Program-made: the position numbers and the translations under genes | Part shown: in pieces, positions 8,081-17,343 of the stretch | Position numbering within the stretch: position 1 is the stretch's first letter | Layout: every line of letters begins with the position of its first letter | The notes under the pieces: model-generated | What the model saw: the letters and a program-made list of their open reading frames with translations, nothing else | Database searches by the model: none | What the model was told of the DNA's origin: nothing | IMG/VR virus record: IMGVR_UViG_3300041411_000129 | Location: 124,001-188,000 of that record | Length of the DNA: 64,000 bases | Source of the DNA: a virus | Strand: one strand, 5' to 3'

Positions 8081-9670
8081 ATGGAATTCAGCATCACTGG
8101 ATTTACCAAACGAAGTTTCTCAGCTGTCGCTGTGTCCCACCCTGGTGAAAACGATATCATCATTAATGCTGCGGGTTACGCTAACGCTAAACCGGGTGCA
8201 GTAAAGAACGATGACGAGTTCGGGATGCGCGTCGAGCTGTTCAGCGAGATCAATGATCTCATCAGCCGTTACAGTAAGGGGGATCAACAAAAGCTGTACG
8301 ATTGCTACGCCCGCCTTGACACGGTGCTGGACTCGTACGGTACAGATGTAAAAGCCAGTGAATTCATGGAGTTGCTGCAAGATATCGTTAAAGGTATCTT
8401 CGACATCGTGAAGTTCGAAGATCTGCGTGATTACCTGACCAGTAATAAGAACATCAAGTTCCCCGCAGAACTGGCCGACACTTACGTTACAGCAGATAAG
8501 ATCACTCCGATCTACATGGAGCGTACTTATCTGAAACGGGAATACATCGATCTGGCAGCAGTGGCATTGGGCCTGCGGTGCATGATTCCTGTTTGGGGCG
8601 CCTTCCTTCCAATCGCTATAAAGGAAGAAGGTCCGAAGAAGAAGGAGTACGTTGCGTACAAACTTCTGGAAACCTGCCTGCTCAAAGAGTGTCCTGCATT
8701 CGATCGTCTGGAAACTTACGTTCGGGCAAACACTACCGAGATGGAACACGAGATGGCTATCATCTTCGAGTTCCTGTCATCCGAGGAGATCCCTGTCTTC
8801 CTGATGGCACTGGCATTGATCCGTAAGGTTTCGATCGCCCCGTTGTCCGCAGAGACGGATAAGGATCACTTGATGAAGGTGGTCTTCAACTACGTCTGCG
8901 GTAACAACAACAGACTTCCGGCGGCATTCGGCGGTAACATCCGGTCGAAGATCGATGTGGAAGCAGCAACAGACGACAACAGTTCGGTCTGGTGCTATTA
9001 CAAAATGAAGGAGCAGATCAGTACTGGCGACCTCTGCATCTTCCAGCTGTACATCACCGATTACCTCGAGGCAGCTCGGGCAATCGATCAAGAGATCACT
9101 GACGAACAAACCGAGATGTGCGTAGCCCGCGCGCAGAAGTTGGCACGGTTTGATCCGAACGATGCACAAGTAGCTCTCTGCATCTGGGTTATGTCTACAG
9201 TGGTAGCAGGTTGTGCGATCGAGATGTTCGACCGTAACACTCTGTTCACGGCAATGGGTATTTCCCAGACCGTCCTGTGGAAGTGGGGTTTCCATCAATT
9301 GGCAATCCTACAAACAGCAGCTCCCGTCCAGATGGCAGACGACGAGATGATGACCCCGGTTCCTAGAACCAAGATCAGCGACGAGAACATGAAACAGCTG
9401 GAATACATCTATCCTTACACAATGCCGGAGAGCAAGAAGGATAGTGGTCAATCACCAAACGTTGGGGTACGTGGGGTGGAAGACGCGGCAAATGTATTCT
9501 TTAAGAACGAGTGGGAACCTCAGTGCCCGCGCCAATTGGCAGCGAAGTACGAGCGGACAGACGTTACCCGGCGTCTGCAAGTTTCCAGTGACTTCCGTGA
9601 TGAGCTGGCTGAGTTGTTTATCAAGCTGGACGGTTACGTACGTCACATCCCTATCCCGGTAATGGACTGA
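8081..9670 (+). CDS. Candidate fifth nvRNAP subunit (phiKZ gp68-like)
   Basis: The 529-residue protein has no motif I recognise, but its place between beta'N and beta C and its length match phiKZ gp68 as I remember it (about 520 aa), the non-core subunit of the nvRNAP thought to act in promoter recognition. It is mostly alpha-helical and acidic with scattered Cys and aromatic residues. ATG 8081 has GGAG upstream; GTG at 8060 is possible but lies in the inverted repeat. It has its own early-type promoter box. Identification rests on synteny and length only. Confidence 0.5.
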   Translation: MEFSITGFTKRSFSAVAVSHPGENDIIINAAGYANAKPGAVKNDDEFGMRVELFSEINDLISRYSKGDQQKLYDCYARLDTVLDSYGTDVKASEFMELLQDIVKGIFDIVKFEDLRDYLTSNKNIKFPAELADTYVTADKITPIYMERTYLKREYIDLAAVALGLRCMIPVWGAFLPIAIKEEGPKKKEYVAYKLLETCLLKECPAFDRLETYVRANTTEMEHEMAIIFEFLSSEEIPVFLMALALIRKVSIAPLSAETDKDHLMKVVFNYVCGNNNRLPAAFGGNIRSKIDVEAATDDNSSVWCYYKMKEQISTGDLCIFQLYITDYLEAARAIDQEITDEQTEMCVARAQKLARFDPNDAQVALCIWVMSTVVAGCAIEMFDRNTLFTAMGISQTVLWKWGFHQLAILQTAAPVQMADDEMMTPVPRTKISDENMKQLEYIYPYTMPESKKDSGQSPNVGVRGVEDAANVFFKNEWEPQCPRQLAAKYERTDVTRRLQVSSDFRDELAELFIKLDGYVRHIPIPVMD

Positions 9671-9710
9671 AAAGTTCAATCCCCTAGAGTATTAAGCACA
9701 GGAGTAATTC

Positions 9711-11303
9711 ATGGAACTTGTTAAACTTATCTTCGTGGAAACTGAAGGCAGCGACACTCCAGTCATTCGTCCTTACGAAACCACGCTGAAGAAAGACGAC
9801 CTCGATCTCTTCGCCAAGGCTACCGATGACGGCTCGAACCTGAGCACCATTCGCCTGGCCAAGGTTGTAGCGCCACTCCTCGGTCCATCGAACCGTCGTC
9901 AACACAAGTCCCACATCAGCAATGGTTGGGATACTACTCGGATCATGTTCGGGATGGTTGTTAAGGTGATGAACCGTGACAACGCCAGTACCTACGAATA
10001 TATCGTGGGTTATACCGATCACAGCGAACACGCCCGTCGTGGCGATAACGCGAAGTTCGATGCTGGCATGAAGATGTATTTCAACAACATCACGCGGGTT
10101 CACATGCAGGAATCCCGTCACCGCGATAGCAATATCTGGGTGCCGAAGATCCAAGCGCATGACCAGATCCTGCTTCGCTCCAGCCTGACTGGTTCTGATC
10201 GTGGCACTGCCCGTGGCGGCGATCGTCCAGTTACTCTGCGTCCTACCGACTTGTTCAAACGTGGTGGTGCAGATGCGGCATTCGGTTCGTTCATGCGTGA
10301 TAACGACAGTAATGTCAACAACACCGTTGGTTCGTTCAGCTCGGCAATCCGTGCATCGAACGTTGTCAACAATAGCCAGACCGCTTACGCGGCCCGTAAC
10401 CTGAATGCGTGGATGCAGGCGAGCAACTCGCCTAACGATGCGTACGTCGGTGACGGTAATGATGAAGACACCATCCAGGCAACTTCTGATCGGTTGGCAG
10501 AGAACTCTCTGGAACTCGATCCGTATCTGGAGCGTATCAAGCGCGACACCAACATTCTCCGTGAAGGTTGCATTACTTTCGGCGAACTGATGGACATGAA
10601 CGAAGACTTCGATGAAGATCGTCAGTTGATGTTCGTTCCGTTGGACAAGCGTAAGCGCGGTGGTTTCATCAATAACTCCGCTTGGGGTGAAGATACCAAC
10701 GAGGCGATTGCAGCGACCATCATCGCAAACTCCCTGCCTGGCATTCTGATCAATTCGATGTATTCGTCTGTGTCTGGTCTGGTGCTGAACAGTCGTGCCC
10801 GCTTCGGCGAGTACAAAGTAGTTTGCTCTGAGCCAACTCCGTTTGCTCCAGGTATGTCGGTTAAGGCGAACTGGCCGTACTTCGAAAGTCAGATCGAACA
10901 CGTTCTGATGGAAGAAGTTGGTTGTGGTGGTGCGTTTGAGTTCGAAGCGTACATCGACGCGAACATCGACCAGTTCATCAAGATCCGTATCCGGATGGAC
11001 GGTGGTGAAGAAGCATCGTTCAACTTCCCAGCGTATGCGTCCAGTCTTCTGGCGCCTACTCAGGATAAAGACTTCAAGTCGCTCGATCGGATGTCGAAAG
11101 GCGTTATCGATCTGGCCTCTGGTCTGTCGAACATGCGGATGTCGCGCTCTGGCGTTGGGGCTCGTGAAGACGGCCTGAACACTGGCAGTGAAAGTCGCAT
11201 CAATCTGGCTCCAAGCAGTAAAGAGTCGCGTCCTCGGGATAACGATTACAGAGCCGCTCCAGCAGCAGCCTCTGGCGAACGTAAAGGTGGTAAGGGCTGG
11301 TAA
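9711..11303 (+). CDS. Large hypothetical protein with KGGKGW tail; nuclear-import-factor candidate
   Basis: The 530-residue product starts at ATG 9711 after CAGGAG. It has a structured body and a hydrophilic C-terminal tail (about 475-530) rich in Ser, Arg, Ala and Gly that ends KGGKGW. In phiKZ the gene after gp68 is gp69, described as a shell-associated protein needed for cargo import into the phage nucleus (Imp1/PicA, from memory). Position makes this a candidate counterpart, and a flexible basic tail would be compatible. I see no diagnostic motif. Codon use suggests high expression. A weak hairpin overlaps its stop codon. Confidence 0.45.
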   Translation: MELVKLIFVETEGSDTPVIRPYETTLKKDDLDLFAKATDDGSNLSTIRLAKVVAPLLGPSNRRQHKSHISNGWDTTRIMFGMVVKVMNRDNASTYEYIVGYTDHSEHARRGDNAKFDAGMKMYFNNITRVHMQESRHRDSNIWVPKIQAHDQILLRSSLTGSDRGTARGGDRPVTLRPTDLFKRGGADAAFGSFMRDNDSNVNNTVGSFSSAIRASNVVNNSQTAYAARNLNAWMQASNSPNDAYVGDGNDEDTIQATSDRLAENSLELDPYLERIKRDTNILREGCITFGELMDMNEDFDEDRQLMFVPLDKRKRGGFINNSAWGEDTNEAIAATIIANSLPGILINSMYSSVSGLVLNSRARFGEYKVVCSEPTPFAPGMSVKANWPYFESQIEHVLMEEVGCGGAFEFEAYIDANIDQFIKIRIRMDGGEEASFNFPAYASSLLAPTQDKDFKSLDRMSKGVIDLASGLSNMRMSRSGVGAREDGLNTGSESRINLAPSSKESRPRDNDYRAAPAAASGERKGGKGW

Positions 11304-11310
11304 AGCCCTT
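11292..11310 (+). terminator. Weak hairpin overlapping the stop codon
   Basis: AAGGGCT pairs with AGCCCTT around GGTAA, which includes the stop codon, followed by TTC. It may be an attenuator rather than a full terminator. Confidence 0.4.
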
Positions 11311-11346
11311 TTCACAAACCCCTATTAATGACCACGGGAATTAGTG

Positions 11347-12609
11347 ATGAGTGGAAGTAAGCTCGATCGAATGAATGACTTCAACCGAAAGGTCCTACTT
11401 GACGTAGGGGTTTTCGAAGAAGAAGTAGATGACGGCCATCTGTCCTACCTTAAGGACGGTAAGCCATCTCCAGTGACCCTGAACAAGACTCGTCTGTGCA
11501 TCACCGTACAGCGGATCTTGAAAGAAGGCCTGGGTGAAGAACGTACTGGGTTCCATCCCCTTGCTGAACAGATCACCGAAGGTCCAAGTCCTGTACTGAA
11601 CGCCTTCAAGAACTACGTCGGTGAGCGCATCAAGGCAACGGTTCGCCATATCGGCCTGTCGTTGATGGAACTGGCATCCGACTCCAAGCGCCACAAAGGC
11701 ATGTCTGCCAAGGCTTCCAAGTATCTGACCGCTCTGGCAGGTATTGGTGAAGTCGATGAAAAGACTGTCGATACCATGCGCAAGGTGTTCGATGCTGTCA
11801 GTCAGGTTCCTGAGAAGCACCTGATTACCATTATCCTGAAAGCCAAGACCGACGACGGCAGTCTGCGTCAATCGGTTGTAACCTTCCCGATCATGGATGA
11901 AGCCGATAGCGAAGAAACCGAAACCTTCTTTGGCGTGAAGATGCCACGGAAGACCAAGGACAAAGCGCTGATTGTATCGGTTCTCGAATACATCCTGGGC
12001 GACGAGCCAGCTCGCAAGATGTACACCTCCGGCAGTAAGAATGGCAACTCGCCGTACTTCCACAGCCTGCTGTTGTCCTTCCACAAGCTGGCAACTCGAT
12101 TGAACGACATCCTCACCGTACATGCGCCTAAGTGCCCATCGTTCGAAGAGCTGAAGTTCAATCTGGACTGGAGCGATGAACTCGATAACTTCGACGACTT
12201 CGCCAAGGTTTGCAGCCGAGCAGTTCCTGCTCTGCCGGGTAATACCGGTAAGGAAATCGAAGAAGAACGTTCTGCGTTCGAAGCAAGTGCGAGTGATGTT
12301 GGTGCCGATGATGATCTGCCGTGGAATGAACCTAAAGCCAAACTCACCATCGGTAGCGATGACGAGAAGCGTCCGGCTGCTGGTTCGAGTTTCCGCGACA
12401 CTGTCAACAGCTCTCGTTCGAGCCGTGATCGTGATGATGATCGCTCGGATAGCCGTTCGAATCATGGAAGCTTCCGTGACTTGATGGGCGGTAAGGGTCG
12501 TGACCGCGATCGTGACGATCGTGATAGCCGTCGTGAAAGCCCAAGCTGGCGTTCAGGGCGTGATCGTGATGATCGTGACCGTGGTGGTCGCGGCGGCCGC
12601 GGCTGGTAA
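11347..12609 (+). CDS. Hypothetical protein with long Arg/Asp/Gly (RGG-like) C-terminal tail
   Basis: This 420-residue protein has a helical body (1-310) and a low-complexity tail from about 330 of repeated RD/DR and SR units that ends in RGG repeats and W. Such tails bind nucleic acid or promote condensation in other proteins. The gene follows the import-factor candidate, and both end in G-W, which suggests a common partner. ATG 11347 is chosen; GTG 11344 directly before it is equally close to the upstream GGGAATTAG. A strong terminator follows. No function can be assigned from the body. Confidence 0.6.
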   Translation: MSGSKLDRMNDFNRKVLLDVGVFEEEVDDGHLSYLKDGKPSPVTLNKTRLCITVQRILKEGLGEERTGFHPLAEQITEGPSPVLNAFKNYVGERIKATVRHIGLSLMELASDSKRHKGMSAKASKYLTALAGIGEVDEKTVDTMRKVFDAVSQVPEKHLITIILKAKTDDGSLRQSVVTFPIMDEADSEETETFFGVKMPRKTKDKALIVSVLEYILGDEPARKMYTSGSKNGNSPYFHSLLLSFHKLATRLNDILTVHAPKCPSFEELKFNLDWSDELDNFDDFAKVCSRAVPALPGNTGKEIEEERSAFEASASDVGADDDLPWNEPKAKLTIGSDDEKRPAAGSSFRDTVNSSRSSRDRDDDRSDSRSNHGSFRDLMGGKGRDRDRDDRDSRRESPSWRSGRDRDDRDRGGRGGRGW

Positions 12610-12623
12610 TTAGCGGCATAGAG

Positions 12624-12643
12624 AGGCGGGGACTTCCCCGCCT
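12624..12643 (+). terminator. GC-rich hairpin terminator
   Basis: AGGCGGGG/CCCCGCCT stem with a four-base loop, followed by TATTCTACTTTTCTTTTT. Confidence 0.8.
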
Positions 12644-12665
12644 ATTCTACTTTTCTTTTTGTTCC

Positions 12666-13007
12666 CTAGCTGACATTTAAGCTAGTTCTGTAGATTTGTT
12701 TAAACCGCGCAACCAAGGCCATGTCAGGCACAAGCACATGGTTGATCGTTTCATCAATCTGGTGAATAGAGGAAAACCCGTTAACTCGCATCACCAGATA
12801 ATGATCCTCAAGTGGTACGCCGTTCGCTAAAAGGAACTGTGTTAGGTCAAACCTGTAGAGATATCCAGTCTCAGGAGACACCATCACTTGACGAGTGGTC
12901 TCAGATTCCCTGAAGTAGATGATCAGGGAGTCCACGTACGTCTTATATTCTTGAGTGAGTGTGAAGCTTGAGGGAGACGCTACGATCCACTTGGAAATGC
13001 CAGTCAT
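12666..13007 (-). CDS. Hypothetical protein, 113 aa, lone minus-strand gene
   Basis: Not recognised. This is the only minus-strand gene in the first 20 kb and is placed between two nvRNAP-region operons. The start at 13007 has TAGGTAAAC upstream on its strand. The sequence looks protein-like, with aromatic strands (YKTYVDSLIIYF; LYRFDLTQFLL) and no membrane segment. It diverges from the beta C promoter, so it may be a separately controlled regulator, though no DNA-binding motif is visible. Confidence 0.6.
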   Translation of the reverse strand: MTGISKWIVASPSSFTLTQEYKTYVDSLIIYFRESETTRQVMVSPETGYLYRFDLTQFLLANGVPLEDHYLVMRVNGFSSIHQIDETINHVLVPDMALVARFKQIYRTSLNVS

Positions 13008-13032
13008 GTGTTTACCTATAAAAGTCTTGAGT

Positions 13033-13043
13033 TATACATTACC
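13033..13043 (+). promoter_or_regulatory. Putative early-type promoter box before beta C
   Basis: TATACATTACC, followed by GAAATAGAATCT, nearly repeats the sequence at 47060-47082. It ends 42 nt before ATG 13085. Confidence 0.55.
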
Positions 13044-13084
13044 GAAATAGAATCTCAGCCCAAAGTAATAAGGAGACCGATTGA

Positions 13085-15265
13085 ATGAATCCATTTGATC
13101 CAACCGATCATTTACCTCAAGAGCGCTACACCATTCCACCGGAGATGGTTCCGATCAGTGGTTTAAACTCTCAGTTCAAATGTGTCTCTGGTGCCCGTCA
13201 AGCAATGTTCACCGGTAACCTGTCCCAAGTATTGATCGTGGATGGACGTACCCGTAAACGCCAGCAGACTGGGTTGGAACGCGAGATTGCCAAAGCTACA
13301 TTTAACCATCAGTTCCCTCGTGAAGCTGTGGTATTGGCGATCATCCCACGATTTACATCCCGTAACTTCGGCGATAAATTCCAGATCAACCCGTTCGATC
13401 TGGTGATCTACGAGGATTGGGAAACGAAAGAGCTGGACGTGGTCGAGTTGAGCAAGTTTCACGTAATGCACCAGCATTACGGATTCGAGTTCGAATACGA
13501 TCAGGACGTCTACGACGCCATCGTTAAAGGTAAACGTTTCAAAGCAGGTACAGTCATTGCTCGTTCTCCGGCAGTTACGGATGACGGCGACTACATGTAC
13601 GGCCTGGAAACCAACGTCTGCATGATCTCTGATCCGGCAGGTACTGAAGACGGTGTAAAGATCAGTCAGAGTTATGCCAAGCGTATTCGCTCGACAGGCT
13701 TTGAAAGTCGGATTGCTCGCTTCGGCGGTAGCCATTACCCAATTAACTGGAACGGTAACCTGGAGGAGTACAAACCTATTCCAGACATCGGTGATTTCAT
13801 CCAGTCAAACGGTCTGATCTGCGCCTCACGGCCTTTCGATCCAAAGTACGATCCAGTCTACATGACTCGGACCAAGCTACTTAAACCGCAGTATGGGTTG
13901 GACACACCGCTGTACGGCGTACCTAACGCTCAAGTCGTAGACATCCGAGTCCTTCATAACGATAGGCTGTCTTCCCCGAAACTACCAAAGGAAATGACCA
14001 AACAGTTCCTGAAGTACTACGAGGCCGACCAAGAGTTCTACACCAAGATCGTTAAGACGTGCCTCTGCCGGAAAGGTAACTTCCTGGCTGACGACGTTGC
14101 AATGTCTCCACGTCTGCGCATTCTCCTGTACGAAGCAATCGCACGTAGCGGTGAGCGTCTGCTGGAAGAAGGCATCTGGCCGAAGAGCAAAGCCGACCAA
14201 CTGCGTGTTCGCACGAAGTATCGCGGCGAGATCTTAGATGAGTTCCGTGTGGAAATCATCTACCAGTACAAGACGTCGGTTGGTGAAGGTCCTAAGGTTA
14301 CTGACCAATCTGGTGGTAAAGGTGTTACTTCGGCGGTTGCTCCAGACGAAGACATGCCTACAGACGAGAACGGTATTCGTGCCGACGTGGTGATCTTCTC
14401 GAACTCCACGGTAAACCGTCTGAACAACGGTCGTCAACATACCCAGGTAATCGGTGCTGCTGGCCGGGATATCATCAAACGTGTTCGTAAGTCTTACGGC
14501 TTGCCAGCCTTCGGTCCGATTGATCGGGAAGAAGTCAAACGTGCGGTGACGTCTCAGAACAACATGGCTGTAACCATGAAGAACTTTGCGTACATCATCG
14601 GCTTCTATAAGCTAGTGGCGCCTGCAATGTACGAACGTCTGACGCGTAACGATGTCATTCCGCAAGGGATTCACTTGCAGCATGTAATCGAATGCATCAT
14701 GGACGGCGAAGATCCTCACGGTCTGTTCCTGCAACTCGCATCCTCTGACGAAGTCTACATGGACAAAGTCATCAAGGAGATCGAATCAGGTCCGTACATG
14801 CCAGATCTGACGCCAGTGACCTATCGGAACCTGGCTGGCGATATGGTAACCACCAAGACCAGCATCCTGATCGGTCCTGACTACTACCTGCCTTTGGAGA
14901 AGACGGCTACCGACGGTTCCGGTGTATCGTCCTCCAAGACAAACCACTTCGGTGTTACTGCCCGTCTGACGAATGCTGACAAGTATGCCAGCCCTGGCCG
15001 TGAAACCGTAACCAAATCTACCGGTGAGTCCGAAGCGCGTAACCACGCTCACGCATATGGTGCTGAGCCCCTTGCTCACATCATGGACTTGAACTACAAC
15101 CCGGTGGTCCACAAAGAAGCCTGCATGACGATCCTCACCCACGAGACACCGACCAACATCGAATGTCTTGTTGACCGTGAGAAGTTTAAGCTTGGTGGAC
15201 ATCGTCCGCTGGCTTACGTTCGCCACATGATGGCCGTATCTGGTAAGAATATCTCCAGGGAGTAA
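13085..15265 (+). CDS. RNA polymerase beta C-terminal subunit (nvRNAP, phiKZ gp71-73-like)
   Basis: The 726-residue protein is the C-terminal half of a split beta subunit. DGVKISQS (about 189-196) corresponds to the beta 'edaI-is' region; TDQSGGKGVTS (about 406-416) to the GDK..GRHGnKG active-site lysine region; and ADVVIFSNSTVNRLNNGRQ (about 435-455) to the PvDiilNPlgVPSRMnvGQ region. ATG 13085 follows AAGGAG. It lies 34 bp before beta'C, the same adjacent order as phiKZ gp71-73/gp74, which supports nvRNAP identity. Beta N, phiKZ gp123 in my memory, is not in this window. Confidence 0.88.
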   Translation: MNPFDPTDHLPQERYTIPPEMVPISGLNSQFKCVSGARQAMFTGNLSQVLIVDGRTRKRQQTGLEREIAKATFNHQFPREAVVLAIIPRFTSRNFGDKFQINPFDLVIYEDWETKELDVVELSKFHVMHQHYGFEFEYDQDVYDAIVKGKRFKAGTVIARSPAVTDDGDYMYGLETNVCMISDPAGTEDGVKISQSYAKRIRSTGFESRIARFGGSHYPINWNGNLEEYKPIPDIGDFIQSNGLICASRPFDPKYDPVYMTRTKLLKPQYGLDTPLYGVPNAQVVDIRVLHNDRLSSPKLPKEMTKQFLKYYEADQEFYTKIVKTCLCRKGNFLADDVAMSPRLRILLYEAIARSGERLLEEGIWPKSKADQLRVRTKYRGEILDEFRVEIIYQYKTSVGEGPKVTDQSGGKGVTSAVAPDEDMPTDENGIRADVVIFSNSTVNRLNNGRQHTQVIGAAGRDIIKRVRKSYGLPAFGPIDREEVKRAVTSQNNMAVTMKNFAYIIGFYKLVAPAMYERLTRNDVIPQGIHLQHVIECIMDGEDPHGLFLQLASSDEVYMDKVIKEIESGPYMPDLTPVTYRNLAGDMVTTKTSILIGPDYYLPLEKTATDGSGVSSSKTNHFGVTARLTNADKYASPGRETVTKSTGESEARNHAHAYGAEPLAHIMDLNYNPVVHKEACMTILTHETPTNIECLVDREKFKLGGHRPLAYVRHMMAVSGKNISRE

Positions 15266-15272
15266 TCCCTGG
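15255..15272 (+). other. Hairpin spanning the beta C stop codon
   Basis: CCAGGGA-GTAA-TCCCTGG is a perfect 7-bp stem whose loop contains the TAA stop. No T-tract follows, so it may affect translational coupling to beta'C or RNA stability. Confidence 0.5.
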
Positions 15273-15299
15273 CGGTACAACGTAGGAGCGTGTTAATTA

Positions 15300-17279
15300 A
15301 TGGCAAGACATCGTCGGTTCAGAGCCCGTGACCTGTTCGATACGATGGTACATCTTTGGCCTTGCGCTGAGTACGAGGAATTCATCCTCGAGTTCGACGA
15401 CGGCGACACGATGACCACCACAACAATCAATACCCAGATCTCCCGCAAGCTCTGGTTGCCACACGAGGTATACGACAAACTCGGTATCTTCAAGCGCCAC
15501 CACATCGGTAATGGTTCGCTGTCCAATGAACGCATCCATGAAGTACAGGGTGCGATCACTGAAGACATGTACAACACGTACGGTGAGTTGGGCTTTAACC
15601 GTGAAGAGTTGTGGCGACACAACTATTACGGCACCAACCGTCTGTACAACGAATCCATCGTCGAATATGCGGCGTATGTTCGCGGCAGTAACTCATTTGA
15701 CTTCAGTCATCTGTACGAGTATCCGCCAATCGCTAAGATCCGTACCGAATGCCAGCCTAACAAGCTGTCTATCGAGAAGGCTTACGATGCGGCGAAGTTG
15801 GTTCTGGAACGTGATCCTGCGATTGCTCGTAACGTGATCATCTCCGACCTTCGGGCTGGGCTGCTGAAGATGGAGCAGTTGCTTCAGATCCTCATCGTGC
15901 GGGGCTATAATACCGACATCGATGGGCACGTATACAGCAAACCTATCATGGGCAACTACTTCGCAGGTATTCATGATCCTGCTGAAGCCATGATGGAATC
16001 CACATTGGCCGCTAAGGCTATCATCTTTACCGGAGCGCCGCTCGAACAAACCGAGTATGCAAACCGGAAGATGCAGTTCACTACCCAGCAGGTTGACTTG
16101 CTGGTAATGGCTGACTGTGGATCGACTGAGTACGGAGAGATTGAGATCACCAAGTTCAGGTTCAAAGCCATGGACGGTCTCAACTATCTCGATCCTGATA
16201 CCAACCGGTTGAAACCATTGCGGATGACTGACACTCACCTGATTGGTGAGACACGCAAGTTCCGTCTGGCATTCAACTGTAAGTACCGGCATCACAACAA
16301 CGTCTGCAAAATGTGCTACGGCTTGCTGGCGTATAACGTGCCGTTCGGTGCGAACATCGGTCATATCGCATCTACAATGACCCAATCGGAAGTATCTCAG
16401 GCAGTGTTGAAGGTTAAGCACTCTGAGGCGTCTGCTTCTTCTGATCCGATCATCATTCAAGATGAAGAACGGCCGTACATCCTCCCAGCATCTGAAGGTC
16501 ACCAGATTCGTCTGAACCCAAGACTGGGCGTTAAGGGTATTCCGCTGATGCTTCGCGGTGGTTACTCTCAGGGTGTTCACAACGCATCGAAGCTTCCTGT
16601 ACTGAAACGTACCGATCTGCGCGCTGGCGTTAACATCGCCAAGTTCAGTCAGTTCCGTGAAGTCAGCTTTGAGCTGCCTAGCGAGAACAAGCAGTCGAAC
16701 CGGGTACACGTCACGGTATCCCGTGGCGCTCGCATGTCGAACCTGACTCGTGAATTCCTGGACTACTTCCTGAAGAAAGGCTTCCGAATCGATGATGATG
16801 GTTATTATCGGATTGATCTGAAGGATTGGAACTTCGACCTGCCAGCCTTTGAAATGCCAAACCGCCACGGTAGCATGAAGGACCACGCAGCAGTAGTGGA
16901 AGTAATGATCCGCTCTACTCGTGACTCCAACCAGCGCCACTTGGGTCGGTTGAAGCAATTGAAGGACTATGCAAACCCAACTGAAGCAATGTTGGATACG
17001 CATGAACTGATCGCACTGAAGGTTCCTGTTCACTTCACCCATGTCGCTATTGTGTTGCTGTCTATGATGGTATCCAGTACGAAGTCCGGTGATTACAGGA
17101 TTCCACCTCTTGGCGAACCTACTCGGTTTGCTAAATACGATCACGTAATCAGTGGTCGCTCGATGGGCGCGTTCTTCGCCTATCAGGGTGGTCGTAACCT
17201 GCTCGATACACTTGAGCAGTACATGATCACCGAACGGGAACAACATCTGCTCGATCCATTGCTGATGCCAGGCTGGTAA
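15300..17279 (+). CDS. RNA polymerase beta' C-terminal subunit (nvRNAP, phiKZ gp74-like)
   Basis: The 659-residue product matches the C-terminal half of beta'. C336-x2-C339-Y-G followed by GANIGHIASTMTQSEVSQAVL corresponds to the CxxCYG ... GeavGiiAAQSIGEPGTQLTM stretch of bacterial beta', which includes the bridge-helix-distal region. GAPLEQTEYANRKMQFT and DCGSTEYG mirror the TA.SGYLTRRLVD/DCGT segment. It completes the beta' subunit with 343-1833. TAGGAG precedes ATG 15300. The SIGEPG consensus is highly divergent (STMTQSE), as expected in jumbo-phage enzymes. Confidence 0.88.
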   Translation: MARHRRFRARDLFDTMVHLWPCAEYEEFILEFDDGDTMTTTTINTQISRKLWLPHEVYDKLGIFKRHHIGNGSLSNERIHEVQGAITEDMYNTYGELGFNREELWRHNYYGTNRLYNESIVEYAAYVRGSNSFDFSHLYEYPPIAKIRTECQPNKLSIEKAYDAAKLVLERDPAIARNVIISDLRAGLLKMEQLLQILIVRGYNTDIDGHVYSKPIMGNYFAGIHDPAEAMMESTLAAKAIIFTGAPLEQTEYANRKMQFTTQQVDLLVMADCGSTEYGEIEITKFRFKAMDGLNYLDPDTNRLKPLRMTDTHLIGETRKFRLAFNCKYRHHNNVCKMCYGLLAYNVPFGANIGHIASTMTQSEVSQAVLKVKHSEASASSDPIIIQDEERPYILPASEGHQIRLNPRLGVKGIPLMLRGGYSQGVHNASKLPVLKRTDLRAGVNIAKFSQFREVSFELPSENKQSNRVHVTVSRGARMSNLTREFLDYFLKKGFRIDDDGYYRIDLKDWNFDLPAFEMPNRHGSMKDHAAVVEVMIRSTRDSNQRHLGRLKQLKDYANPTEAMLDTHELIALKVPVHFTHVAIVLLSMMVSSTKSGDYRIPPLGEPTRFAKYDHVISGRSMGAFFAYQGGRNLLDTLEQYMITEREQHLLDPLLMPGW

Positions 17280-17293
17280 CTGACAAACATACT

Positions 17294-17311
17294 GGCGGAG
17301 GAAACTCCGCC
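17294..17311 (+). terminator. GAAA-loop terminator after beta'C
   Basis: GGCGGAG-GAAA-CTCCGCC followed by TTTATGCCCC. The same stem and loop recur at 17771-17788. Confidence 0.75.
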
Positions 17312-17343
17312 TTTATGCCCCACTTTATAAGAAGGAGGCCGTA

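Noticed and set aside
9684-11315. 543-aa minus-strand open frame
   Set aside because: It mirrors the plus-strand 530-aa gene, which has a good ribosome site and operon context; the antisense product is Thr/Val/Arg-rich with no domain.
15693-17246. 517-aa minus-strand open frame over beta'C
   Set aside because: It is antisense to a gene with recognised RNAP motifs.
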